NCBI GenBank assembly: GCA_040902225.1
Contig: JBBDXT010000004.1
Span: forward strand, 454,965 to 518,964
Origin: Chloroflexota bacterium
GTDB taxonomy: Bacteria > Chloroflexota > Limnocylindria > QHBO01
Length of the DNA: 64,000 nt
Direction of reading: 5' to 3'
The translations under genes and the position numbers were made by a program. Positions 8,439 to 16,073 of this stretch are shown one piece after another. Each line of letters opens with the position of its first letter. Position 1 is the stretch's first letter. Below the pieces are notes generated by a model. It did no database searches and was not told the origin of the DNA. It saw nothing but the letters and a program-made list of their open reading frames with translations.

Positions 8439-9589
8439 GCGAGATGTCCGAGGAAGAGACCGCTTTCGCCGGGCTGGCCGAGCAGGCAGACCTGAGTCCG
8501 AGCACGGAGCCCGTCAACGAGACGGATCTCGTAAGCGGGACGGAGCCTGCGTCGCCGGATGGTGCAGAGTCTCCTGTCGTGGCACACTCAACGCCAGCGA
8601 TGAATGACTCCGGCCGAGAACCAGCGGTGCCATTCCTGCAGAGCCTCTCGGATGCGATGCGCAAGATCGCGGAGCAGACGCGCGATGATGCGCTGGCCCA
8701 GCTCCGCGCAGGCGTTGCCGAGCGGTCGGCGGGCATCCACTCCGAGACCGAGCAGCGAGCGGCGGAGCTCCACCAGCTCACAAACGACGACCTGAAGAAC
8801 ATCGCAGACTGGGAGCACGGCGAGATTCAACGGATTCGCGACGAGGCGACCGCCAAGGTGTCGGCGCGCAACGCGACGCTGGAGGCGCAGCTCGCCGCCA
8901 ACACTGCTGCCGGCGAGGGGGCCATGACCGCAGTCGAGGCACGGGTCGACGCCTTCGAGGCTGAGATGAACGCCTTCTTCGCACAGCTGAATGACATCCA
9001 CGACCCGGCCGCCCTGGCCTCCGCCCTGAAGCGCATCCCCCAGGCGCCGTCGCTGACCGATGCCGACGCGCCACCGGCAGGGGACACTGCCCCGTCGCCG
9101 GCGGAGATGGCAGCCCCGGAACCTGAGCCCGCAGCGGCTCCGGACGTCATGGGCGAGCCAGCGCAGACCCCCGCCACAACGAGCGCCGTCGCCGTCATCG
9201 ATGCCCCCGAGCCCTCGGGCGCCGACGATGGCGCGCACGACTCCACAACCGAATCAGACGTTGCATCCGGGGCAACGACTGCCGGGCCTGCGGCCACTGA
9301 GCCTGCGGCCGAGGCGCCCGCTGAGGCACGTGTCGACGATGCAACGACCCAGGTCGTGGTCACCGGGCTGACCAGCTTCGGCGCGATCACCTCGTTCAAG
9401 CAGTCGCTCGAGAGCGTGAACGGCATCCATCGGGTCGCCCTGGGACTGGGCACCTCCGGCGAGTTCATCTTCACCGCCGTTCACCTCGATGGATTCGATC
9501 TGTCGGCCGCGATTCAGAGCTTCGAGGAATCGGCCCAGTTCGTGACCTCGAACGGTCAACTGCGCGTCACGGTGGGCTCGAAGGCCTAG
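8435..9589 (+). CDS. Coiled-coil protein with Ala/Pro linker and small C-terminal domain
   Basis: This 384-residue protein starts at a GTG overlapping the CpaE-like stop (GTGA), so the two are translated together. An acidic N-terminus (1-60) leads into a long charged helical region (about 70-200) that should form a coiled coil. A linker rich in alanine, proline and glutamate follows (about 210-305). The last 75 residues (from VVVTGLTSFGAITSFKQ) look like a compact beta-alpha-beta domain of ACT or ferredoxin type. No family name is certain. Coupling to the CpaE-like ATPase suggests a partner, perhaps a scaffold, of that protein. Confidence 0.7.
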   Translation: MSEMSEEETAFAGLAEQADLSPSTEPVNETDLVSGTEPASPDGAESPVVAHSTPAMNDSGREPAVPFLQSLSDAMRKIAEQTRDDALAQLRAGVAERSAGIHSETEQRAAELHQLTNDDLKNIADWEHGEIQRIRDEATAKVSARNATLEAQLAANTAAGEGAMTAVEARVDAFEAEMNAFFAQLNDIHDPAALASALKRIPQAPSLTDADAPPAGDTAPSPAEMAAPEPEPAAAPDVMGEPAQTPATTSAVAVIDAPEPSGADDGAHDSTTESDVASGATTAGPAATEPAAEAPAEARVDDATTQVVVTGLTSFGAITSFKQSLESVNGIHRVALGLGTSGEFIFTAVHLDGFDLSAAIQSFEESAQFVTSNGQLRVTVGSKA

Positions 9590-9602
9590 ATCCGCCTCGT
9601 GG

Positions 9603-9830
9603 TAGACTCCCAAGCACGGCGCTGACCGTGAGGAGTACCCCTCCGACGACCGTGAGAGATGGCGGGCCACAGGCTGCAAGCCCGCCTCGGCACGAGAGGG
9701 CGAAGGTTGCACGCGAGCCGGCCGGGTTCCGCCCGATACCGCGGTAACGAGGGCGCCATCGGATCAGCCGATGTCGCCGAACGAAGGTGGTACCACGACC
9801 CGTTCGTCCTTCGGCGAACGGGTTTGTTGT
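9603..9830 (+). promoter_or_regulatory. T-box riboswitch controlling valS
   Basis: A TAGACT -10 box (9603-9608) starts a leader of about 230 bases before valS. The leader ends in the canonical T-box sequence GAAGGTGGTACCACG (9783-9797), whose TGGT bulge can pair with an ACCA tRNA end, as expected for tRNA-Val with discriminator A. Stem I and a second stem occupy roughly 9615-9760. Uncharged tRNA would stabilise the antiterminator and allow valS transcription. I could not fix the specifier codon by eye. Confidence 0.9.
9798..9829 (+). terminator. Intrinsic terminator of the valS T-box
   Basis: ACCCGTTCG (9798-9806) pairs perfectly with CGAACGGGT (9815-9823) around an 8-base loop and is followed by TTGTTGTT. 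Its 5' arm overlaps the T-box sequence, so terminator and antiterminator are mutually exclusive. Confidence 0.9.
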
Positions 9831-9849
9831 TGCCACGGAGGCCTGACCG

Positions 9850-12525
9850 ATGACGACGCCGCGACTCGAGCTTCCGCCGCGCTACAACGCGGCCGAGGTC
9901 GAGCCAGCGATCTACGAACGATGGCTGGCGAGTGGCGCCTTCACGCCCTCCGCCGACCCACCGGCCGGGGCGGAGCGATTCGTGATCACCATGCCGCCCC
10001 CCAACGTCACCGGCTCGCTCCACGTGGGGCACGCGCTCTTCGTGACCCTCGAGGACATGCTGATCCGCTACCACCGCATGCGCGGCGACGACACGCTCTG
10101 GCTGCCTGGGGTCGACCACGCCAGCATCGCCGCGCAGTTCGTGCTCGACAAGATCATCGCCGACGAGGGGGAGACACGCGAGTCGCTGGGGCGCGAGCGA
10201 TACCTGGAGCGCATGTGGCGCTTCATGGACGAGACGCGCGACGTCATCGGCCTGCAGATGCGCCGCCTGGGTGCCTCCGCCGATTGGACGCGCAACCGCT
10301 TCACGATGGACCCCATCAGCGCCCGCGCCGTCCGGACGGCGTTCAAGCGACTCCACGACGCCGACCTCGTGTACCGCGGCGAGGCGCTCGTCAACTGGTG
10401 CCCGCGCTGCCGAACCACCATCTCGGACCTCGAAAAAGTGCCCAGGGAGGAGACCGGGACCCTGTGGACGATCCGCTATCACCTCGCCCTCGAGGATGGC
10501 TCGCCCGATCCAGGCCGATGGATCTCGATCGCCACCACCCGCCCGGAGACGCTGCTGGGTGACGTGGCCGTGGCGGTCCATCCCGATGACGAGCGCTACC
10601 GCGAGCTGGTCGGGCACGAGGCGATCCTGCCGTTCCTCGGCCGGCGCCTGCCGATCATCGCCGACGAGGTGGTCGAGCGGGACTTCGGCACAGGGGCAGT
10701 CAAGATCACGCCGGCCCACGATCCCGACGACTACGATCTCGGCCGGCGTCACGGGTTGCCGGCGATCAACGTGCTCGACGAATCGGCGCAAGTGAACGAG
10801 CAGGGCGGACCGTTCGCTGGCCTGGATCGCTACGAGGCGCGGTCACGCATCGTCAACCAGCTCCGGGAGATGGGGGACCTGGAGGGCGAACGGCCGCACG
10901 CCATGGTGGTCGGACACTGCGAGCGCTGCGGGACGGTCATCGAGCCGCGCCTGTCGGTGCAGTGGTTCGTGCGCACGGCGCCGCTCGCCAGGCGCGCATT
11001 GGCGTCGGTGCGCGAAGGTCGGACCCGGATCGTGCCCGAGCACTTCACCAAGGTCTACGCGCATTGGATGGAGAACATCCGTGACTGGGCGGTGGGACGC
11101 CAGCTGTGGTGGGGGCATCGCATCCCGGCCTGGTACTGCCCCGACGGGCATATCACCGTCAGCGACATTGAGGCTGGTCCCGACGCCTGCGCGACCTGTG
11201 GGCGAGCCGCAAGCGAGCTGACCCAGGAGACCGACATCTTCGACACCTGGTTCAGCAGCGGCCTGTGGCCGTTCAGCACCCTCGGCTGGCCGGATGACAC
11301 GCCCGACATGCGCCGCTTCTATCCGACCTCGGTGATGGAGACCGGGTACGACATCATCTTCTTCTGGGTCGCCCGCATGATGATGCTGGGCCTCTTCCTC
11401 ACCGACCGAGAGCCGTTCCACACCGTCTACCTGCACGGGCTGGTGCGCGCCACCGGCGGCATCAAGATGAGCAAGACCAAGGGCAACGTCGCGGACCCAC
11501 TTGAGCTGATCGAGGAGATCGGAGCCGATGCGCTGCGCTTCGCTTTGACGGTCGGCACCTCGCTGGGCGCCGACCAGCGCCTGACGGAAGGGAAGCTGGA
11601 GGGGGCGCGGAACTTCACCAACAAGCTGTGGAACGCCGCCCGCTTCGTCCTCGGCTCGCGCCCCGAGCCGCTGGCCGCGTCCGAGGGGGCGCCCAGCCTC
11701 GCCGAGCGGTGGATCCACTCACGCCTGGCCGAGGCGACCGAGCGCGCAACCCGCCAGTTGGACGATCTCGAGCTTTCGGCGTATGCGGCCTCCTCCCACG
11801 AGTTTGCCTGGACCGATTACTGCGACTGGTACCTGGAGATGGCCAAGGTCGACCTGCGGCGCCCTGGCGTCAGCGACGGCGAGAAGGCCCGAGCGTGGCG
11901 CGCCGCGAGCGAGGCGCTGGCGACGATGCTGCAGATCCTCCACCCGATCGTGCCGTTCGTGACTGAGGAGATCTGGTCGCGCCTGGCGGCATCCGATGCC
12001 ACCGCAGCGGCTCGGCCACCGCTGCTCATTGCCGCCAGCTGGCTGGGGATCGGCGAGCGCGACGCGGCGGCGGAATCGGAGATGGCGGTGCTGATCGAGC
12101 TGATTCGTGGCGTCCGCAACCTCCGCACCCAGTCCGGAGCGCCCGCATCAGCGCGGCTGCCACTTACCGTGGTGCCGGCCGATGCGGCCACGCGGGATGG
12201 GATCGAGCACGGGCTCGACTACCTGGCCGGCCTGGCTCGCGTAGGCCCGATCGACCTGCGCGCGCCGGGCGACGACCGCGACCGCCCCGAGCTTGTGGCC
12301 TCCACCGCAGGAGCCGCGGCGTGGCTCGGGGGCGAGCCGTCAGAGGAGTCCGACGCTCCTTCGCGCCAGGCCGCCAACGAGGCGCATCTCCGGCGCAGGA
12401 TCGAACGCCTGCAGGTCCTCCTGGCCGGAGACTTCGCCACCCGAGCGCCGGCGGCCGTGGTCGAGCGGGAGCGGATGCGGCTCGCCGATCTGGAAGCGCA
12501 GTTGCGGCTGCTGACGGGCGGCTGA
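9850..12525 (+). CDS. valS: Valyl-tRNA synthetase
   Basis: This 891-residue class I synthetase charges tRNA-Val. The HIGH box appears as HVGH (58-61) after PPPNVTG. The KMSKS loop reads KMSKT (about 539-543). The CP1 editing domain lies between about 190 and 350 and includes TTRPETLLGD and the ValRS-type ITPAHDPDDYDLG. The anticodon-binding domain is followed by a C-terminal coiled coil ending in RLADLEAQLRLL. GGAGG lies 9 bases before the ATG. The T-box upstream fixes its regulation by uncharged tRNA-Val. Confidence 0.97.
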   Translation: MTTPRLELPPRYNAAEVEPAIYERWLASGAFTPSADPPAGAERFVITMPPPNVTGSLHVGHALFVTLEDMLIRYHRMRGDDTLWLPGVDHASIAAQFVLDKIIADEGETRESLGRERYLERMWRFMDETRDVIGLQMRRLGASADWTRNRFTMDPISARAVRTAFKRLHDADLVYRGEALVNWCPRCRTTISDLEKVPREETGTLWTIRYHLALEDGSPDPGRWISIATTRPETLLGDVAVAVHPDDERYRELVGHEAILPFLGRRLPIIADEVVERDFGTGAVKITPAHDPDDYDLGRRHGLPAINVLDESAQVNEQGGPFAGLDRYEARSRIVNQLREMGDLEGERPHAMVVGHCERCGTVIEPRLSVQWFVRTAPLARRALASVREGRTRIVPEHFTKVYAHWMENIRDWAVGRQLWWGHRIPAWYCPDGHITVSDIEAGPDACATCGRAASELTQETDIFDTWFSSGLWPFSTLGWPDDTPDMRRFYPTSVMETGYDIIFFWVARMMMLGLFLTDREPFHTVYLHGLVRATGGIKMSKTKGNVADPLELIEEIGADALRFALTVGTSLGADQRLTEGKLEGARNFTNKLWNAARFVLGSRPEPLAASEGAPSLAERWIHSRLAEATERATRQLDDLELSAYAASSHEFAWTDYCDWYLEMAKVDLRRPGVSDGEKARAWRAASEALATMLQILHPIVPFVTEEIWSRLAASDATAAARPPLLIAASWLGIGERDAAAESEMAVLIELIRGVRNLRTQSGAPASARLPLTVVPADAATRDGIEHGLDYLAGLARVGPIDLRAPGDDRDRPELVASTAGAAAWLGGEPSEESDAPSRQAANEAHLRRRIERLQVLLAGDFATRAPAAVVERERMRLADLEAQLRLLTGG

Positions 12526-12557
12526 TGCGCGCCCGCGGACTCAGCGGACGCCACTGC

Positions 12558-12563
12558 TAGAAT
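12558..12563 (+). promoter_or_regulatory. -10 box (TGC-TAGAAT)
   Basis: TGC followed by TAGAAT ends 6 bases before the ATG at 12570, so a transcript would begin at or next to the start codon. Confidence 0.5.
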
Positions 12564-12569
12564 CGGTCG

Positions 12570-13301
12570 ATGTCCTTCCTTCGCCGTCGCAACAAGGAGG
12601 TCGCGCCTCCGCCTCCGCCGACGCCCTTCATCGAGGAGATCACTGCCCAGGAGTACAGCCTGAAGCTGGCCTTCCTGGCGCGGAGCAGCGATGGCCTGCG
12701 CCTCCCGGCGGATCCCAGCATGAAGGCCATGCTGCCGGCCGTCGTCGAGCCGCTGGCGCTGGGGCCGGTCGACGTGTTGGAGCCGGTCAGCCATGAGCTG
12801 GCCGACGCCGCCCCAACCATGGAGCGACTCCCCGAGCTGCAGCAGTGGATCGCGGCGCGATCGACGGTCAGCCCGATCGCCCTGCATGCCCTCTACGTGC
12901 TCGAGTCCACCGATGCCGTGGACATGACGGTCGACAGCCTCGTCTGTGCCCTGCTGCATGGCGAGACCGACACGGGTGGCTACCCCGACTACTCCGCCAT
13001 CGTGGGCGGCCTGGCCAGCCACTGGGACGAGCTCTCCGGAGACCTGATCGTCCGAGCCGTGGTCGGCTGGGGAGGCAAGGGCCAGCGCGGCGATACCGAG
13101 CGCATCGGCCGCCGCCTGCTCAGCTCGCTCTACCAGCAGGTTCGAGCAACCGGCCACAGCCTTGGCGCCGCGACGGCAACCCGCGCCGCGACCGGTACTG
13201 AGCATGGCGGCTCGGTGTGCACCCACTGTGGGTTCGAATCGGGGACCGACGCCTTCTACTGCCCCAAATGCGGGATGCGCAAGGGTGGCCACGGGGCCTA
13301 G
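12570..13301 (+). CDS. Zinc-ribbon protein of unknown function
   Basis: This 243-residue protein is not recognised as a named family. Residues 1-20 are basic then proline-rich. The middle (about 30-200) looks like a soluble, mainly helical domain. The C-terminus holds a zinc ribbon with two CxxC pairs, CTHC and CPKC, separated by about 12 residues. It has its own -10 box and runs toward the FmdB-like gene 12 bases downstream, so the two may be co-transcribed. A nucleic-acid or regulatory role is possible but only because of the ribbon. Confidence 0.75.
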   Translation: MSFLRRRNKEVAPPPPPTPFIEEITAQEYSLKLAFLARSSDGLRLPADPSMKAMLPAVVEPLALGPVDVLEPVSHELADAAPTMERLPELQQWIAARSTVSPIALHALYVLESTDAVDMTVDSLVCALLHGETDTGGYPDYSAIVGGLASHWDELSGDLIVRAVVGWGGKGQRGDTERIGRRLLSSLYQQVRATGHSLGAATATRAATGTEHGGSVCTHCGFESGTDAFYCPKCGMRKGGHGA

Positions 13302-13313
13302 CCTCGGCTTGCC

Positions 13314-13655
13314 GTGCCAACCTACGACTACCAGTGCCGCAGCTGCGGCTTCATCACCGAGGTGATCCACTCGATGTTCGAGGATGGACCGGCCACCTGT
13401 GAGCGGTGCGGCGGCGAGCTCCGACGGGTCTTCCATCCGACCGGGATCATCTTCAAGGGGGGCGGCTTCTACAAAACCGATTCGCGCTCGTCGTCGTCGG
13501 GCAGCGCGGCAGGTTCGAGCAACGGGGCATTAACTGGATCGGGGGATGGGAGCGCTCCAGCTGCGACGTCGACGGAGGCCGGGTCCGGTGGGAAGGGCTC
13601 GGCGCCGAAGCCGTCGGGCAGTGGCGCCGGCAAGGGCGACGGCGGGGGCGACTAG
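13314..13655 (+). CDS. FmdB-family zinc-ribbon protein
   Basis: This 113-residue protein starts at a GTG and opens with PTYDYQCRSCGF, the FmdB signature. A second pair, CERC, completes the zinc ribbon by residue 40, and a short FYKTDSR segment follows, as in the family. The last 55 residues are a low-complexity serine, glycine and alanine tail. FmdB proteins are named for the formamidase operon, but their role is unknown. The stop overlaps the stop of the convergent gene at 13652 by four bases. Confidence 0.88.
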   Translation: MPTYDYQCRSCGFITEVIHSMFEDGPATCERCGGELRRVFHPTGIIFKGGGFYKTDSRSSSSGSAAGSSNGALTGSGDGSAPAATSTEAGSGGKGSAPKPSGSGAGKGDGGGD

Positions 13656-14701
13656 GCCGACTGGGACTGGGGGTGCCCGCATCGGCGGCAGAAGCGCGCG
13701 GTGGCCGACAGCGACAGCTCGCACTGGGCGCAGCTCCGCACGCCAACCGGGCTGATCGCACCGGCGACCTCGCGGGCCGAGGCGTCCCAGAACGCCCCGC
13801 CGGCGAGGGCGGCGAGCGGCGTGACGGGCGCTCCGCTGGATCGGTACGGATGCACCCGTCGCTCGGGACCGACGGGCCCCTGCCCCGGATCGCCCAGCCC
13901 CAGCGTGTCGAGCTGCGCGCGTCGAGCGGCAAGCGCCTCGTCGTCGGCGGCGACAGCGGCGGCATCGCGTGGCTTGGTCGCTGGACGCGGCAGGTGGACG
14001 AAGGTCTCGCCGATCGGTCGCAGCGGCCTGATGGGTGTCGGTTCCGGCTGGGCCGCCTCTGGCTCGGGCTCGGGCTCGGCGGTGGCTTCCGGCTCCGGCT
14101 CGGCCTCGGCCTTGATGACGGGCTCCGCCTCGGGCTCAGCCTCGATGACGGGCTCCGCCCCAGCGTCGACGATCGGCTCCGGCTCGATGACGGGCTCAGC
14201 CTCGGCCTCGGCCTCGATGACGGGCTCCGCCTCAGCTTCGACGATCGGCTCCGGCTCGATTGCCGCCGGTGCGCGGAGATCGAGGTTCGTGAGCTGAAGA
14301 GGCGGGGTCAGGTCGCTGGACGGCCACGCGGTCGCAGCCTGCGCGTCGCCATTGCCCGCCTCCACCCAGTGCGCGGCTGGCTCGAGATTGGACAGCGGCT
14401 GGCAGCTCTGGCAGCGCCCGGCGTCGTCGTTCCAGCAGTTGGTGCAGGTGTACTGGCGACAGTCGATGCAGAAGTTGAACGAGGTGTGGAACGCGTCGAG
14501 CTGCCTGAACGCCAGCCGCTCCGCCTGCGAGCGGATGGCGTCGTTGACCGAGTCGGACAGCGAGTCCTGGCTCATGATGTAGTTCTTGAGCCCGGAGATC
14601 ACCCCGCGCGTCTTGCGGATGGGCGTGAGCTTCTCGGGCGCGGCGAACTCATAGCGAGTTCCGCACCGCTCGCAGAAGGATTCGGTCAGCGTGTCGAGCA
14701 T
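13652..14701 (-). CDS. Multi-zinc-ribbon protein with Glu-Pro repeat linker
   Basis: This 349-residue protein has three cysteine clusters: CERCG near the N-terminus, a middle group with CIDC, CTNC and CQSC (about 78-100), and CAQC/CRRC at the C-terminus. Between them lies a linker of about 100 residues built from EAEAEPVIE-type repeats, then a proline- and alanine-rich stretch. A basic helical segment (about 35-70) follows the first cluster. The function is unknown; multiple ribbons joined by an acidic linker suggest a scaffold. A TATACT box on the minus strand (14748-14753) gives it a leader of about 40 bases. Confidence 0.8.
   Translation of the reverse strand: MLDTLTESFCERCGTRYEFAAPEKLTPIRKTRGVISGLKNYIMSQDSLSDSVNDAIRSQAERLAFRQLDAFHTSFNFCIDCRQYTCTNCWNDDAGRCQSCQPLSNLEPAAHWVEAGNGDAQAATAWPSSDLTPPLQLTNLDLRAPAAIEPEPIVEAEAEPVIEAEAEAEPVIEPEPIVDAGAEPVIEAEPEAEPVIKAEAEPEPEATAEPEPEPEAAQPEPTPIRPLRPIGETFVHLPRPATKPRDAAAVAADDEALAARRAQLDTLGLGDPGQGPVGPERRVHPYRSSGAPVTPLAALAGGAFWDASAREVAGAISPVGVRSCAQCELSLSATARFCRRCGHPQSQSA
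14060..14262. repeat. Coding tandem repeats (Glu/Pro linker)
   Basis: Imperfect units of the type GATGACGGGCTCCGCCTCGG recur several times within the minus-strand zinc-ribbon gene and encode EPVIEAEAE-type units. Some units also contain GACGATCGGCTC. Such arrays readily change length between strains. Confidence 0.7.
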
Positions 14702-14747
14702 CGTTGTCAGGTCAGCACCCGGTTCCAGGAACGTCTACAGGGTCCCG

Positions 14748-14868
14748 AGTATACCCAGAGGAGGCGGCGGGTCCCCACGGGCGCATTGGTACCTTGGGGC
14801 ACGCCGTTGGTACCCCGCTCGTCGAGCTCGTGCAGTCCACCGGAGCGGGTCGCGGCCCGTGCTAGGAT
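14748..14868. promoter_or_regulatory. Divergent promoter region with TTGGTACC pair
   Basis: The minus-strand gene has TATACT (read at 14753-14748). The plus-strand fhaA gene has TGC-TAGGAT (TAGGAT 14863-14868), ending 6 bases before its ATG. Between them TTGGTACC occurs at 14786-14793 and 14807-14814 in direct orientation, exactly 21 bases or two helical turns apart. This fits two operator half-sites on one DNA face. Confidence 0.5.
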
Positions 14869-14874
14869 CGGCCG

Positions 14875-15630
14875 ATGGGCATCATCGCGCGGCTCGAGTC
14901 GATTCTCGAGCGGCTCTTCGAGGCGCCGGCGGGACGCCTTGGCGCAACCCTTCAGCCGGTGCTGCTGACGAAGCGCATCGAGCGGGCGATGGATAGCGGA
15001 AAGGCCTTCGGCGCGGCCGGGATCATCGTGCCGAACCGGTATGACCTGCATCTGCACCCGGCCGACTTCGCCGAGTTCGAGCCGTATCGCGGCTCCCTCG
15101 AGGACGACCTTGCTCACGGCGCCGCGTCGCGCGCTCGCCGCGAGCATTACCAGTTGGTGGCGCGGCCCACCGTCACGCTGGTCGCGGATCCGGCCGTGCC
15201 GCGCGGTGACGTGCGCGTTGCCGCAAACGTGGTGGATGTCGCGGGTGAGCCGATCCCCGAGCCGATGCCGGCGCAGGCGTCCGACCACACCATGGTCCTG
15301 GCCCGCCCGGGCAGCGCGCCGGCAACACCCGAATCGGCGTCACGTGCCTTCCTGCTGGTGCACACCAACGGCGCACCGAGGGTCCGCTTCGACCTGGGCG
15401 GGGCGTTGATCAGCATCGGCCGCGCCAGCGACAACGACGTGATCGTCGACGATCCGGAGGTGAGCCGTCACCACTGCCAGCTCAAGCTGCAGCACGGCGC
15501 TTACAGCCTGGCTGACCTGGGCAGCCGCAATGGCTCGTGGATCAACGGCCAGCCGGTCAGCGAGGTGGCGCTCGGGCCGGGCGACGTGGTCCAGATCGGC
15601 AGCACCGAGATCGAATTCCAGGTCGGTTGA
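14875..15630 (+). CDS. fhaA: FhaA-like protein: DUF3662 plus FHA domain
   Basis: This 251-residue protein has an N-terminal DUF3662 domain (about 1-115) opening with IIARLESILERLFEAP, and a C-terminal FHA domain (about 160-251) that binds phosphothreonine. The FHA shows SIGRASDNDVIVDDPEVSRH and later GSRNGSWING. In mycobacteria FhaA regulates peptidoglycan synthesis and binds Ser/Thr kinase targets. Its stop overlaps the next gene as TGATG. The order fhaA-fhaB-ftsW/rodA-pbpA matches the actinobacterial cluster, but no kinase or phosphatase gene follows. Confidence 0.9.
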   Translation: MGIIARLESILERLFEAPAGRLGATLQPVLLTKRIERAMDSGKAFGAAGIIVPNRYDLHLHPADFAEFEPYRGSLEDDLAHGAASRARREHYQLVARPTVTLVADPAVPRGDVRVAANVVDVAGEPIPEPMPAQASDHTMVLARPGSAPATPESASRAFLLVHTNGAPRVRFDLGGALISIGRASDNDVIVDDPEVSRHHCQLKLQHGAYSLADLGSRNGSWINGQPVSEVALGPGDVVQIGSTEIEFQVG

Positions 15631-16073
15631 TGACCGGCGAGGTCCTCCGGATCCTGCTCCTCGTCCTGCAGCTCGGCTTCCTCGCCCTCCTGTACCTCAT
15701 CCTCATCGGCTTCTCGCGCGCCCTGCTGCGCGACCTCCGCAGCGCCGAGATGACCCAGATGGCGAGCCAATCGGGGATCGGGAGGCTGTCGGTGGTGGAG
15801 TCGCCGGCGGACGAGCCGGCGCTCGGCAGCGCGATCGCCCTGGGACCGATCAACTCCATCGGCCGCAACGTCAACAGCACCATCTTCGTCGATGACGACT
15901 TCGTGAGCGGCACCCACGCGATGCTCACCTTTCGGGGGCGAAGCTGGTTCATCGAGGACCAGGGGAGCACCAACGGGACCTACGTCAACGGTCACCGCAT
16001 CGATCGTCCGGTGGCGCTCTCGTTCGGCGATGAGCTCACGATCGGTCGGGTCCGGATGCGCCTGGAGCGCTGA
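15630..16073 (+). CDS. fhaB: FhaB-like membrane-anchored FHA protein
   Basis: This 147-residue protein has one N-terminal membrane helix (about 5-28) and a cytoplasmic FHA domain (about 65-147) with SIGRNVNSTIFVDD, VSGTHAML and STNGTYVNG, all key phosphopeptide-binding residues. Mycobacterial FhaB (FipA) links phosphorylation to the divisome and elongasome. It is translationally coupled to both neighbours through TGATG overlaps. Confidence 0.9.
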   Translation: MTGEVLRILLLVLQLGFLALLYLILIGFSRALLRDLRSAEMTQMASQSGIGRLSVVESPADEPALGSAIALGPINSIGRNVNSTIFVDDDFVSGTHAMLTFRGRSWFIEDQGSTNGTYVNGHRIDRPVALSFGDELTIGRVRMRLER

